The notes below the pieces were generated by a model that worked only from the letters and a program-made list of their open reading frames with translations, searched no databases and had not been told where the DNA came from. Source: Neurospora intermedia (taxonomy: Eukaryota; Ascomycota; Sordariomycetes; Sordariales; Sordariaceae). From it: a stretch of DNA of 64,000 nucleotides. Shown here one piece after another: positions 26,541 to 37,599 of the stretch. The translations under genes were made by a program, and so were the position numbers. Location of the stretch: assembly GCA_037102815.1 (NCBI GenBank), contig BTPP01000002.1:1302001-1366000 (forward strand), written 5' to 3'. Positions within the stretch are counted from its first letter, which is position 1. The number at the start of each line of letters is the position of its first letter.

Positions 26541-26893
26541 ATGTCGGCGATGATGCATTTGGTGACGTGTTCTGACTTGGCGGTCTTCAATTGGCAAGAC
26601 CCTCCTGTCGCAACTGCCTTTGACATTTGCGACCGTGAGATCCACCCCCGTGCATGCTGACTTTGATTGATTGAAACGGGCAAGAGCCCAGGATTATAAC
26701 TTCCTTTCTGGGCCTTTCTGACGACTTGGCATGTCGTGGCGCCCTACGGTAAATTGTTGTCCGACAGTAAATTGTGAACCAACGGTAAAATGCTGTTTAC
26801 AGTCTTATGACAGTAATCTGATGGTAAAAATCGATTTACAGCCTTAAGATGGTAATGTGATGGTAAGTAGGCTTCTATGTACCCCTAGCTATG
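26541..26893. repeat. X2 right terminal region with subterminal repeats
   Basis: This part is little RIPped. GGTAA/CAGTAA or TTTACAG motifs recur at about 26745, 26763, 26783, 26800, 26812, 26822, 26835, 26849 and 26861, i.e. every 10-20 bases, up to the end at 26893. The block shared with X1 (1356-1620) is recognisable but RIPped there. Binding-site function is inferred. Confidence 0.7.
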
Positions 26894-27535
26894 TAGGGCC
26901 AATATTAAATACTACAACGTCCGAAGTAGCACCGCCCTCTAAATCGTCGGGGAGGGCTATAGCCTTCGCCATTTTAAAGGTAGGCGTCTTTTTAACGGCG
27001 CCGGGGGGTTTCTTATATAATATAGCAAAATATTAATAATACCGAAGCGGATTAAATATAATTATAAAGCGGTAACAGACTCAGTAATAGAACGGATATA
27101 ATATAATAGGTATAGTAACGTAGTATAAAGAAGAAAGAAGGGAAGGAAGGAGGAAGGCGGATTAAAATTTCTTTTATAGGAAATTTAGGCGACCCGGGAT
27201 AACGTAATTGAAGAAAGATAGGATAAAAAGCTACCGACCGTAAGGAAATTACAATAAGAAAAACGGGGATAGGACAACGACAAGCCGGAGCCGGGACGGC
27301 CACGTATATAATACAAGTTTATAACCTCAGTTATAATAGTAAAGTTATACCGAGAGGAAGGAAAACGGGAAGGCACGGAGCCGATACGGCGCCGTTACAA
27401 TAGCGAAGCGGAGGGTTTTTATCCGGCTACAATAGTACGGTTTTTCCTACCGATTACGAACGAAGCAGCACCGCATGCCCACTGGGCGGACTATATAAAT
27501 AGTTAGCGTGTATAAGACCAATAATAATAATAATA
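26894..27535 (+). mobile_element. LINE1 3' end with (AAT)n tail
   Basis: This is the continuation of LINE1 after X2. It matches LINE3 (42745-43370) in reverse orientation. The antisense frame starts here: MAKAIALPDDLEGGATSD reads on the minus strand from an ATG at 26972, with the frame still open upstream to about 27030. LINE3 lacks that ATG. The rest (27030-27518) is less AT-rich and resembles an untranslated region. The tail and the right 17-bp target duplication (27536-27552) close the element. Confidence 0.8.
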
Positions 27536-27552
27536 ATATTATTATTAATAAA

Positions 27553-30500
27553 CGATTGTAATAATAATATAAAGTATAGGTTAAAATTTTAGGTATATTA
27601 CATAATTAAAACAACAGACCCATTATCGATATTCAACGTCTACTAAAATAAGTAGAAACTTTAAAGAATCGTACGGCTAAACGACTACTATTATTCGACA
27701 TACGTATAATTAAAGTCCTATTATAAACTTTAAAAATAACGACTAAATTAGCCAATCGGAAAAAGCAATAAACTAAAGGTAATTCGGGTAGTTAAAACGA
27801 TTCCGATTAGGGCTAATCGACGGTTACCGGTCCCCTATATTTCATAGATCTATACTCCCTTTTTTAAACTTTCCTAAACTCGGATACTACTATAATAATA
27901 TACAAAGGCATAGTACATTTTATCGATAATCCTAATATAGAATTATATTAGTCACTTTATTAATCGTCGTTAATTCGTACTATATCCAGTTAATATACGC
28001 ATTTTATTAACAATTCAAATAACAATAGCAAAGCTATTTTTCCTTCAAACTTTATCTACTTCTACTATTACAATAAGTCCGAATCTAACATTCCCAAATA
28101 CTATTATCGCTTACTAGAAGACGACCCCTAGTACTACATTTACATTAACCGTATCAAAACTGTAGGGAAGAATTATACCTCTAACGTTTATAAATATAAT
28201 AGTAAAATTACTTTAATTATCAACGAGTGTATAAATATTAATTATATCGACTAAGATTTTCCTAGTATTAGCGCATATTACCAAATCGGTTACGATATAA
28301 TATTTAGAAAGTACGAATTGATTATTCGATTCGATAAAGAACTCTAGATTCTTTAATACTAGGCTGACCAATTTGCGCCTATTATTATTAATGACTTTAA
28401 TAGTAACGATTTGAATAATCTAAGTCTACTAGTACAAATTGGAAAGAAGGAAAAAAGACGGTTTAAAAAGTATACGACTGAGCTAGAGATCGATTGGAAA
28501 AGTGGCCATTTCCTTATACGTCGGGTTCTAGACTAGGTTCTTAAGGATGACCCCGATGGATTCCAAATCGATTTTGAAGTCGGAGGAGCATTTATTTATA
28601 AAAAGTTCAAAATCCATCTTCTCGTATTCATACTACTTATTCGAGCCTATCTAGAAATTAAGGAATTTGGTTGTACCACCTTCGAGGAATATTAGGACAG
28701 AGTTAATAACCGGCCGGGCTTTAACGTAATCAATTGTCCTATTCTAACTTTTATTAACGGATTTAGTATATATTACAATATATACAAATCTATTATAGGG
28801 GTCTACTAATCGCCAACCGGCCTGCTATATAATACCCGAGCCCGAAACGCTAATATTTTTCCTATTATCCTAAGTCCGTATATATCCAATTTTAATAATA
28901 TAATTAAAATATTGGGGTGCTTAATATTATTAGATAAAGGTACCGTTATAATATAAGTAGAAAGAAGGTTAATATTAGTATTAGTTTTTACCTTATATTA
29001 TACTAGTAATATACCCTAATAGAACTAAAATATTAGTATAGTAAGTATAAATAATTAAAAGTTTTACCGTTTTTACTTTATTAGCCCGGATTATATTATA
29101 AACTAATAGAATATTTTAACTAGTTTTATATTCAACCCCGAAATTAAATAGTACTATTACTAGCATTTATAAATAAGGTAAGAAATCGATATCAATCTTA
29201 CGACTAAAGGCAACCAAACGGTATATAAGACCCAATAGGGTATTAGCTTAACTCGGCCGGCCTTATTCGACTTAACCCTAATATTGGACATTATTTTAAT
29301 TAAAGTGCCCAATCCAATACATTCCAAATACAAGGGTATTATAGCCGAAACCTACAAAATACTATTAGAAGTATTCTTTATAGTAAAAGCAAAAACTAAA
29401 TATAGTCTTACTATTCGGCATTAGCTATTTCCATTTCGGTGGACTACCCTCCCTTCCCCAATTTTATACCTTAGGAACTATACATTAACCGACTATATAA
29501 AATAGTCCATTATAGCACCTCCACTATTTATAGCCTAGCTTCGTAAAAACTATATCGAAGAATATATATAGGAAGCCTAGAAATCCATTATTCAACCAAA
29601 CCGTAGAGACGGTACCGGGAACGGGAATAATAACGGAGATGAAGATAGCGAAGACGAACAAGCTGCATATAAAGCAGATCTTATACTGGTTAATGCATTT
29701 GCTAGAGCACTAGCGGCAATAGTTCAGAGCAACAGTGTATTAATAAATACCCGAAACACGCAATCTACATATAACAACATAGAGGTATATATTCTAGGTA
29801 CTAGAAACTAGTACACGAAGCTATGTAACGCAGCAGCAGAAGCGACTGCCAATAATCCGAGGGCAAGAAATAACCCATATAGATCTCGTACTCGGCCAGA
29901 TTAGGTTTTACTATTACAAGTATCATCTCAACAATCTTCAATATTAGCCACGAGTGTAGTAGTAAGTAGCCTCAACGATAAAGTTAATAATAACGATATA
30001 GAAAGGGATAATATTATAATCGAAGACGAGGAAGGAGGAGTAGTAGCCGAGGCAGCTGCAAAGGCAACTACAATTCCAAAGCGGGCAAAGAAATATATTA
30101 AGAAAGTATTCCAACCAAATATTTATATAGGTATATATTATAATGAACTTTACTAGCAGTATAGCCCGCCTAGTCTATTGAATGTACTAGCGGAGGAAAA
30201 ATATTACAAGTAAATAAAAGTCTATATTTACCCTTAAATCCAGGTCTTAGCGCCCGCTAGGCACACTTGCACGTGCCCTATAGTACCACACAACGTATAC
30301 AAAACCTGCGCCGGGATTATACCGACAATTTGAATTAAATTAATAATTAAACCTAATAGACGACTCAAAAAGATAATAGAGACGACGAACGGCCGAAATA
30401 TCGAAAAATAAATCCTCGAATAAGAGCGTATTATTTATACTATCTAATTTACCCTACTAAACTTACTCGCCAATAATAATATAGAATTAACCGATAAAAT

Positions 30501-30814
30501 TAAATATATTATCCGGAATATCCCTAATCTATTTAATAATCTACTATACGAAGACGAGCGATAGCCCAATACCAAAAAACGGAAGCAAATCGAAGAATCG
30601 GAATTCGATATCCCAAATTCTACCAACGATATACACATTCGGCCCACTATCATTGGCAAGTTAACCAATATACGGCGAATTTACCACTCCATTACTAGGG
30701 AGGCTTCCTATCTACCTCTTTCCGCTATATTAATATCTAATCTATTTCATCGTACCTTATCTAGAACATACAAACTGGACTACGGTCTACGGATCTTATA
30801 ATTTACTACTAGTA
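27553..30814 (+). pseudogene. X1 T gene, central part (alpha type)
   Basis: The T frame resumes right after the LINE1 duplication. It contains FINGFSIYYN at ~28755 (FIDGFG expected, Asp to Asn by G-to-A), the SNIPQQN-like motif at ~29000 (GDMPQQ expected), a long helical region, and an alanine-rich stretch EAAAKATTIPKRAK before the exon end. The donor is GTAAAT at 30210, where other copies have GTAAGT. The intron runs to TAG at 30357-30359, and exon 2 begins with RLKK. The intron keeps CA/TG dinucleotides while the exons do not. X3 interrupts exon 2 at 30814. Confidence 0.72.
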
Positions 30815-31827
30815 CATAGCTGCCGAACCCCCATCTGAAGGAACGGTCGCCCAACGGTCGCCCAACAGTCCATTGTTCTTTCCAGTATATTAATAAAATT
30901 CCGTGTACAGACGGTTATATAGATACTACGGTCCGCGGACCGTAGTATTAGTCCACATTTAGCAAGAGCAATTGAACTTCTACACTATAACCGACTCAAG
31001 AGCAAGAAGGACCTTGCGCGAGCGACCGTCGTACTACAATACGTTAGGGAAGTCGCAATTAATCGTACAATACTAGTGACCTAGACTATACGAACCACTA
31101 CACTATAGACTTGCATTTTATCTACGAACCTACTAACTATCTACACCTAACGTATAACCTACCCCGAACTTCCCGAATACCGATCCCTCTCCTCCCCCCT
31201 ACTGCCCGGTACTACATCCCGACCCCAGTACTACATATTGCCCGCCCTAACAGTAATTAAGTACAACGACAATATATAATTGAACGCTATAGTTAATAAA
31301 TAAATAAATTAATTCAATTCGTAATTATTAATACGGCGGGCTATTAGACTTTTAATAGCCAATTAGAAAAAGATCCAATATCTTAGTACTACTATATTAT
31401 ATACGCTCTCCCCCTACTACCCGGCCGCCGGCGCTACGCGCCAGTATAAATACTATACAATACTAAACAATATAAAAGTTACACGCAATTACAATAGCAA
31501 TTAAATATTGTACGCTAGAAGGAAGTACTACGCTTATAGTAAGAAAATAACCACAGTAAACTATTAGACTTCTAATAGCTAAACTCTACGGAGATCTAAT
31601 ATCTTAGAGTAGTATAGCGGTTGGATAGTAACAATACGAATTGGGATATTACAACTCCGGAGGCGCGGACTATATACGATACCTAAAATACAAACGAACT
31701 ATTAATTATCAAATTGTCAAAGCACTTACATTTACATACCTTCTAACAGTCACACAAATTCCTATATATAATATAGGTAACATATAGTTAAATAATATTC
31801 GATATTAATTAATTACTACTTCGAAGT
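30815..31827. repeat. X3 left terminal region: palindrome and ACGGTCGCCC repeats
   Basis: ACGGTCGCCCA occurs twice near the end (30844-30865). A perfect 26-bp palindrome lies at 30923-30948, each arm reading ATACTACGGTCCG. A GC-rich block CCGGCCGCCGGCGCTACGCG lies near 31414. The same GC block occurs at the matching place in X4 (~55131) and X5 (~60682). The remainder is A/T-rich without a gene. Confidence 0.7.
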
Positions 31828-34800
31828 CTATATTAAAATAATATCCTAAGTTACCTAAGCCTAGATAGGTTAGTAATTATATTTCTAGCAATTTATTAGT
31901 TTCGAAATATTAATCATATAAATACGGTGCGTTTAGATAATTGATAGTCCAATAATAATATACTCGTTGGTATCTTCGATTATTAATAAGTTTAATTATA
32001 ATATTGTCCGTCTAAGTATAGTAAGTACTACTTTAGTTAATATAAGGAAGATACAGTATTCTTATATACGGGATTATTTATAGGTAAAGATGTGATTTAT
32101 ACGGCCGAAGTTATTAGCGTTCCTATATCGAATATAGTCGCCAATATTGAATATATACCGTTTATAGGTACTATAGTATTCGATAGTTAGTTTGGGTTCC
32201 TTTATATACTAATAAGTAGTTTTAATGTATTAATATTATACTTATAGTATAATACTATAGGGTATAGTATAATAATATATATATTAATACTATAATACAA
32301 TAGCCGGTATTATAGCCGGCGTTATGTTTGTCGTTATGACCGTTTGTGTGGTGTTTGTCCGGGAATTTGGTGTTCTCCAATTGATTGGATATATTGATTA
32401 GTAATAGGCTAGAATAACGGTAGGGATAGGGAATTTACTTATTTGAAAACGACACCCGGGTACTATATTGTATAATATTAGGGCTAAAAACTATATACGG
32501 TATATTATAATCGAATTTATAGGCCTACTTTAAAGCCCGACGAAATATATTTACTATTTATTTGGAAGTTAGTAGTAGGTAATATAGCTAACTAGTATCG
32601 CAATTAATTCTAGTAATAATAGGGTAGCATATCCTCTTTATTAAACCGTTTTAGAATCTTTTGGATATTGCTAGGTATAAATAGGTATTATTTATTGAAC
32701 GATTAATATTAAATTCGTTATTATTATTATCTCTTAATCCTATTCTAATTTAATTTTTTTATTGTAGTATTTTTTCGAAAATGCTAGGGGTATATTGGGC
32801 GAGTTTATTGATTTGGCGTATTAATATAGGGTTAGATAGGGCGAATATATTTAGTATAATAAATCGAATAGTATATATGATACATTTATACTAGAGAATA
32901 AACCTTTCAATATCTCGACTATTAATAGTTTTTACTGTCTTTTTTAATCGTTTAGAAGTCGTTATTATTAGTATTAATTCAATTAATATCATTATTAACG
33001 CTAATCGTCTTTTTGTAGCAACCCGCGCCTACGATAAAATAGGCCCGGTATAGTATAGAAGCTTCCCGGCGCTAAAACTTCTATTTATTAAATAAGCGAT
33101 TCTTCCGTCATTTTAAGGGTAGCTATTTTAGGGGTATATAGCAAGCGGGCGGATACTTACTTATAATACTTCTCTTCTACCAACATATTTAGAAAATTTG
33201 GCGGATTATATTTATTATATATATCCCTATAGTATATACTAACGTAAATATTAGGACGTAGTACTTTTCTAATGTATATTTTTGCACGCTGCGGTAATCC
33301 GGTACTACTAGCTTAGGCTGCTATATTGGCTACTACATTGGCGATAGGGGTATTCTTATCCCTATTATTATTAATCGTTATATCTATATTATTATTATTA
33401 ATAAAGATAATAGATAGCGCTAATAATAGCCTTACTAATATCAAAGGTATAAATAATCGTCTAGACTATAATATAACTATAAATAACTATCTAAATAAAA
33501 CTTATAATAATAATTTTATTATACGCGCTTTAATTCTAAATACTTCGGTTCTCGGGTTTTTGGCTATACCTTCTACCGCCACTTGATATATTAATATATA
33601 TTATTGTCTTCCGGTATAAATAAAATCTTCCAATTACTCGTATTCTGCCTAAGAATTCTTAGTATTTATTAGGACTAAATTACTACAAATTATTATTATT
33701 AGAGCTTTAACTATAGCACTAATACAATTATCGTCGGTTAGGTTAGGTTATTACTTATTATATAGTTTGTTTTTCTACGTATCTTAAATATATAAATTAA
33801 AATAATTTTTTTCTAACTATACCTCGAGGAGAAGGGGTATAATAATAGACTATTTATTATACGCTAATAATTTATAATTTTTAATATAATACTTTAGTAA
33901 TAGTATAGAACTTTAATTAGGGGGGAATGGTTATTTTTATAATGTATAGTAATATTCGAGCTTGGAAGTAAGTATAAAAAAGGTATTTATTAATATTTTG
34001 TATATATATACTGTAATACCTTTGAATTCGGAATGCGCTAGGTCGGGTGGGTAAGTTATTATTATATTTAAACCGGGTATTAAGTCGAATAATATTAGCT
34101 GTATTTTACTAATACCCTATTAAATCTAGTAAATTTTTTTATCCCCTCTTTTCTATAAATTATAATTAACTTCGTACCTTATTTGTAAATAATAATTGTA
34201 AAATCGGTTGATACTGAAGGTATCGTTAATAATATTTTATTTATTAATTGTATAGTCTAGGCTAATAAAGTAAAATCGATAGAACTTTAAACCTATAGAC
34301 CTAGTAACGCTATAGTTTTTATCTTATTAGGGAATATTATTAATATAGTATATAGTGAATATTAATACTATTATCGATTTCCTTCTAATATTTATTACAA
34401 TACCTTCGTTAAGTGGTATTAAATAGCCTATTATATTAATAATTACTTCGAAATTAGATACGTACGGACTAAGTACTATAGGGAAAATATTGGCGTTTTT
34501 AGTTCGACCTTTTCTATATAGTAGACCCGTTAGCGATTAGTATATTCTTATAGGTAATCGATATATATTATAATATATATTAAAATTATTAATAAATATA
34601 AGTATTGGGCAGTTTAATACCTCTAAAGCGGGGTTTTTAACCTTATCCTAGTATTCTTTAAAGATTTGCCGGTTATATATTTTAAGTTCGATTTAAGTAC
34701 GAAGCGGTTGAGTTAAGGTAAGTAGAATAATCCTTTTACCGTTGATAATCTCGTTTTATAATGTACGTTTGACTAAATAATAGCCCTGTTTTCTAGCGTT

Positions 34801-36455
34801 ATTTAGAATAGTAGTATACTTTCGAAAGAGTTTTTTAGGCTTCTTCTTTTTCGGATTGTTAATTGGTGGACTAGGGTTATTTAATGGATTGTTATTAAAA
34901 AAGTCGATTTGTATAGGTATAAAACTATCGGCTAGGTATTCTAGGATTTGATATTCCTACTTTATATATAGTACTAATTTATAGTTCTTAAAATTTTTAT
35001 TAATTTGCGTACTAAGACTGATATTAGGGAATTCGTTTTTAATATTATTAACTATTAAGTATTCTTGGATAATAAGGGTAACTTCGCTTGGATAATTAAT
35101 ATATTTATTAGTGTAATTATTACTAACAGTTTTAATACGACCGATGTAGAGTATATAGTTTGTATTTTTAATAGGTAATTAGTATAGGTAGTTATAATTA
35201 TCGATATTATTGAAATAATGAAAATAAATGAAATCCGATAGGAAGATGGCCTTTCCGGTGTTTTCCGAATTGGTTTAATCATTATTAATAAAATACGTAT
35301 ATTGGTTAGATATTATATAAATTGAGTTTGACTAATATAATATATAGTGTAGTTTTGTAGGGTTATTTACGAAGTAGGTTATACCCTTGTATATTGCTAC
35401 GGCCGTGTTGGAATTTAGGAAGGTTTGAAAAAGGGATTTCGGATTTATAAAATATAATAGTAATATAATTATTAATAGGTTATTAATTTTATTAGTAATA
35501 GAGTTGGTACTAGCCACTTCTCATTATTATTTAGCTTATTCCCTTTTATGATTAGCTAAGTCGGTCTTTATTTTGGCTGTTTATAATAGTATTCGTATAA
35601 TACGTATATTTAATAGCGGTAACCGTCTTATAATCTTGTTTTTAAATATTTTAATTTATTTAGGTAGTCGTTAAACCTTTAGAATAGGCTTACTATTTTA
35701 TCTACGGAGGGTATTAAGAATATTTAATTATATTTTGTATTATTCTTTAAATATTCGGCTAAAATAGGTATTAAAATTAAGTACCAATTTAAAGTTTGAT
35801 AATTGTTCTTGTTGGTTGTAATAGTAATGGATTAAGGTAGATATATTTGTAATACGGCCGGTAGATGTAGGAATTTGAATAATAATTGGTTATTGTTCTT
35901 TTATCTAATTATTAACCGGACTTTAATTAATTAAATTTCGTTAGTAAAGTCTTCGTTAAATACGATAGTATTAGGTCCTTCGTTAAAGTCCTATTCGGTA
36001 TACTCCAGATTTAATTATAATTAGTCTTTATTAAATCTAATTGGTAGGATTTTATTATAATTTATATTGTTAATTATTAAGTTTGCTAGTTTGGTACGAA
36101 GTAGTATATTTTTTTAGTCGATAGCGCTTATAATAAATTAATAATTTGTAGGTGAAATGGGATTGATATTGATTTTACCTTTATTATTTTTATTATTCTT
36201 ATTATTATTATTAATATCCTCCTTCCTACTAGAAATATCTATATTGTTATCGAAAAGTAGTTTATAGTCTATATAGTTTAGGGATTTTTAATTGTATTCG
36301 TTTAGTTATTATTATTATTATTAGTTTGGCGTATCTTATATATTTATTCAAAGTACATTACGGTTAGTATAATTAATTTTGAAGAGTTTTTCGTTAAAAT
36401 TTAAGGTAATTCGGCCTAAATAAGTAAATACTTTGGGTATTCGAAGACCGGACAT
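31828..36455 (-). pseudogene. X3 T gene (beta type)
   Basis: A retained ATG at 36453-36455 begins MSGLRIPKVFTYLGRITL, which matches the T start of X4 (PGPRIPKYITRVGPIRL). The frame runs on the minus strand with an intron whose donor GTAAGT is at 33155-33160. Exon 2 includes SKRLKKTV and ends VT-DIILI near 31828. Stops are mostly TAA/TAG at Gln codons. A Lys/Asn-rich, less constrained segment lies around 33320-33590. The role is as for X2 T: probable transposase. The acceptor of the intron is not resolved (between about 32955 and 33010). Confidence 0.68.
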
Positions 36456-37599
36456 TTCGATATTAGTATTACAAATCCGTATTTGACTTGAGAGTGAGAA
36501 TAAAAGTTGGATTATATAGTTATAGATAGTAAAATTTATAAAGGGAAGAATAGAGGGGAGAGTTTAGTAAAGGCTAGAGTTTAATAGAATTGAAAGAAAG
36601 TATAGTACTCCGTTTATAATATAGAGCGGCTCTATATAGGGGCTATAAATCTATTTACGTATTTTTTTTTTTTTTTAGATAATAAACAATACGTAGAAGT
36701 ATTTCACTATAATTATACGTGTCTCGGAGCAAACGTATATAAACTATATAATTTCAATTTTAGTAGGCAGTTAATTATAAGGTATAGCGTTCACTATCTT
36801 ATTTTCGTCTCTACCCACTTTAGTAATACTCTTCGTTATATCGTTTATTATTTGTAAAGTATAGGGGGTAGTATTTACTTAAATGAGTATATATAAATTC
36901 TAAAGTAGATAGTATAAAACTATACCGGCTAGTACTTCTATTAGCTACCCTATTAACCTTCCCCTACCAAGACTACCTTTTACTATAAACTAGAACCCAC
37001 CCAAATAGAAGACCATTGCCCCACAATAAGCCGCCTTTTAGAGGCCTACCCAAAATTATTGAAACGTAATACTATTAACACCATTACTATTTACTAGTAC
37101 TAACGAATATTACTAACACTAACTACCCCGCTATTTTATTTAATCCTTCAATATAAATAATATAAAAACTATTTCAAACATCCACAGCGATAAGGTATTA
37201 TAGAATTTAATAGAATCTCCTACCCTATATTAACACTATTTACTACATTGCCGGCTACCTCAGAAATCTATCGCATTAGACTCTTTCTCATTAACTTATA
37301 CTCCTTCTTATTCTCTTCCTCTCTTCCTCTTCTTTTTTACCTTTATTACAATATATAAGCTCGTTAAGCTTACTAAACTATAGTATACGCTAGAATCGTT
37401 GTATATAACTACCTAACAACATAGTACTCTAGAAGGTTATTATATACAATATAACTATTGTAGGCGATAGTCCAACCAATCTATTACATATAATAATAAA
37501 ATTACTACGTACAATAAGACTAGTAATTAATACGCTATTTCCTATAATTAGCGTAACTAACTACAAATTTACCGGGCTCTCAGCCTACCGTCAATATAA
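36456..37599. promoter_or_regulatory. X3 divergent intergenic region
   Basis: About 1.1 kb lies between T and QN. Degenerate GGGGAGAGTTTAGTAAA units lie at 36535-36600 next to T, echoing the X2 array. A 14-base T run is at 36662-36675. No gene is seen. Confidence 0.5.

Larger units (their letters stand above)
15316..26893. mobile_element. X2: complete alpha-type X element (11,578 bp)
   Basis: The left end is CTTACCTGCGGG at 15316, preceded by TA (15314-15315). The right end read inward on the minus strand is CATAGCTAGGGG at 26893, followed by TA (26894-26895). LINE1 sequence flanks both sides. In LINE3 the unoccupied site reads GGCCC-TA-ATAGTT at 43366-43378, which supports a TA target. Contents in order are left terminal region, T gene (minus), intergenic region, QN gene (plus), A/T minisatellite and right terminal region. 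Genes are RIP-degraded. The terminal regions and the T intron are not. Confidence 0.88.
8390..27535 (+). mobile_element. LINE1: full-length Tad1-like non-LTR retrotransposon, interrupted by X2 and a 536-bp insert
   Basis: It is flanked by a perfect 17-bp target duplication ATATTATTATTAATAAA at 8373-8389 and 27536-27552. The sequence outside is the T gene of X1, continuous across the gap. It ends in an (AAT)n tail at about 27519-27535. Removing the 536-bp insert (13922-14457) and X2 (15316-26893) leaves about 7.0 kb, the usual size of a Tad-clade LINE. In order it has a 5' region (8390-8574), ORF1 with zinc knuckles, ORF2 with endonuclease and reverse transcriptase, and a ~1.9-kb 3' region that contains an antisense frame. 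All are RIP-degraded. Confidence 0.88.
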
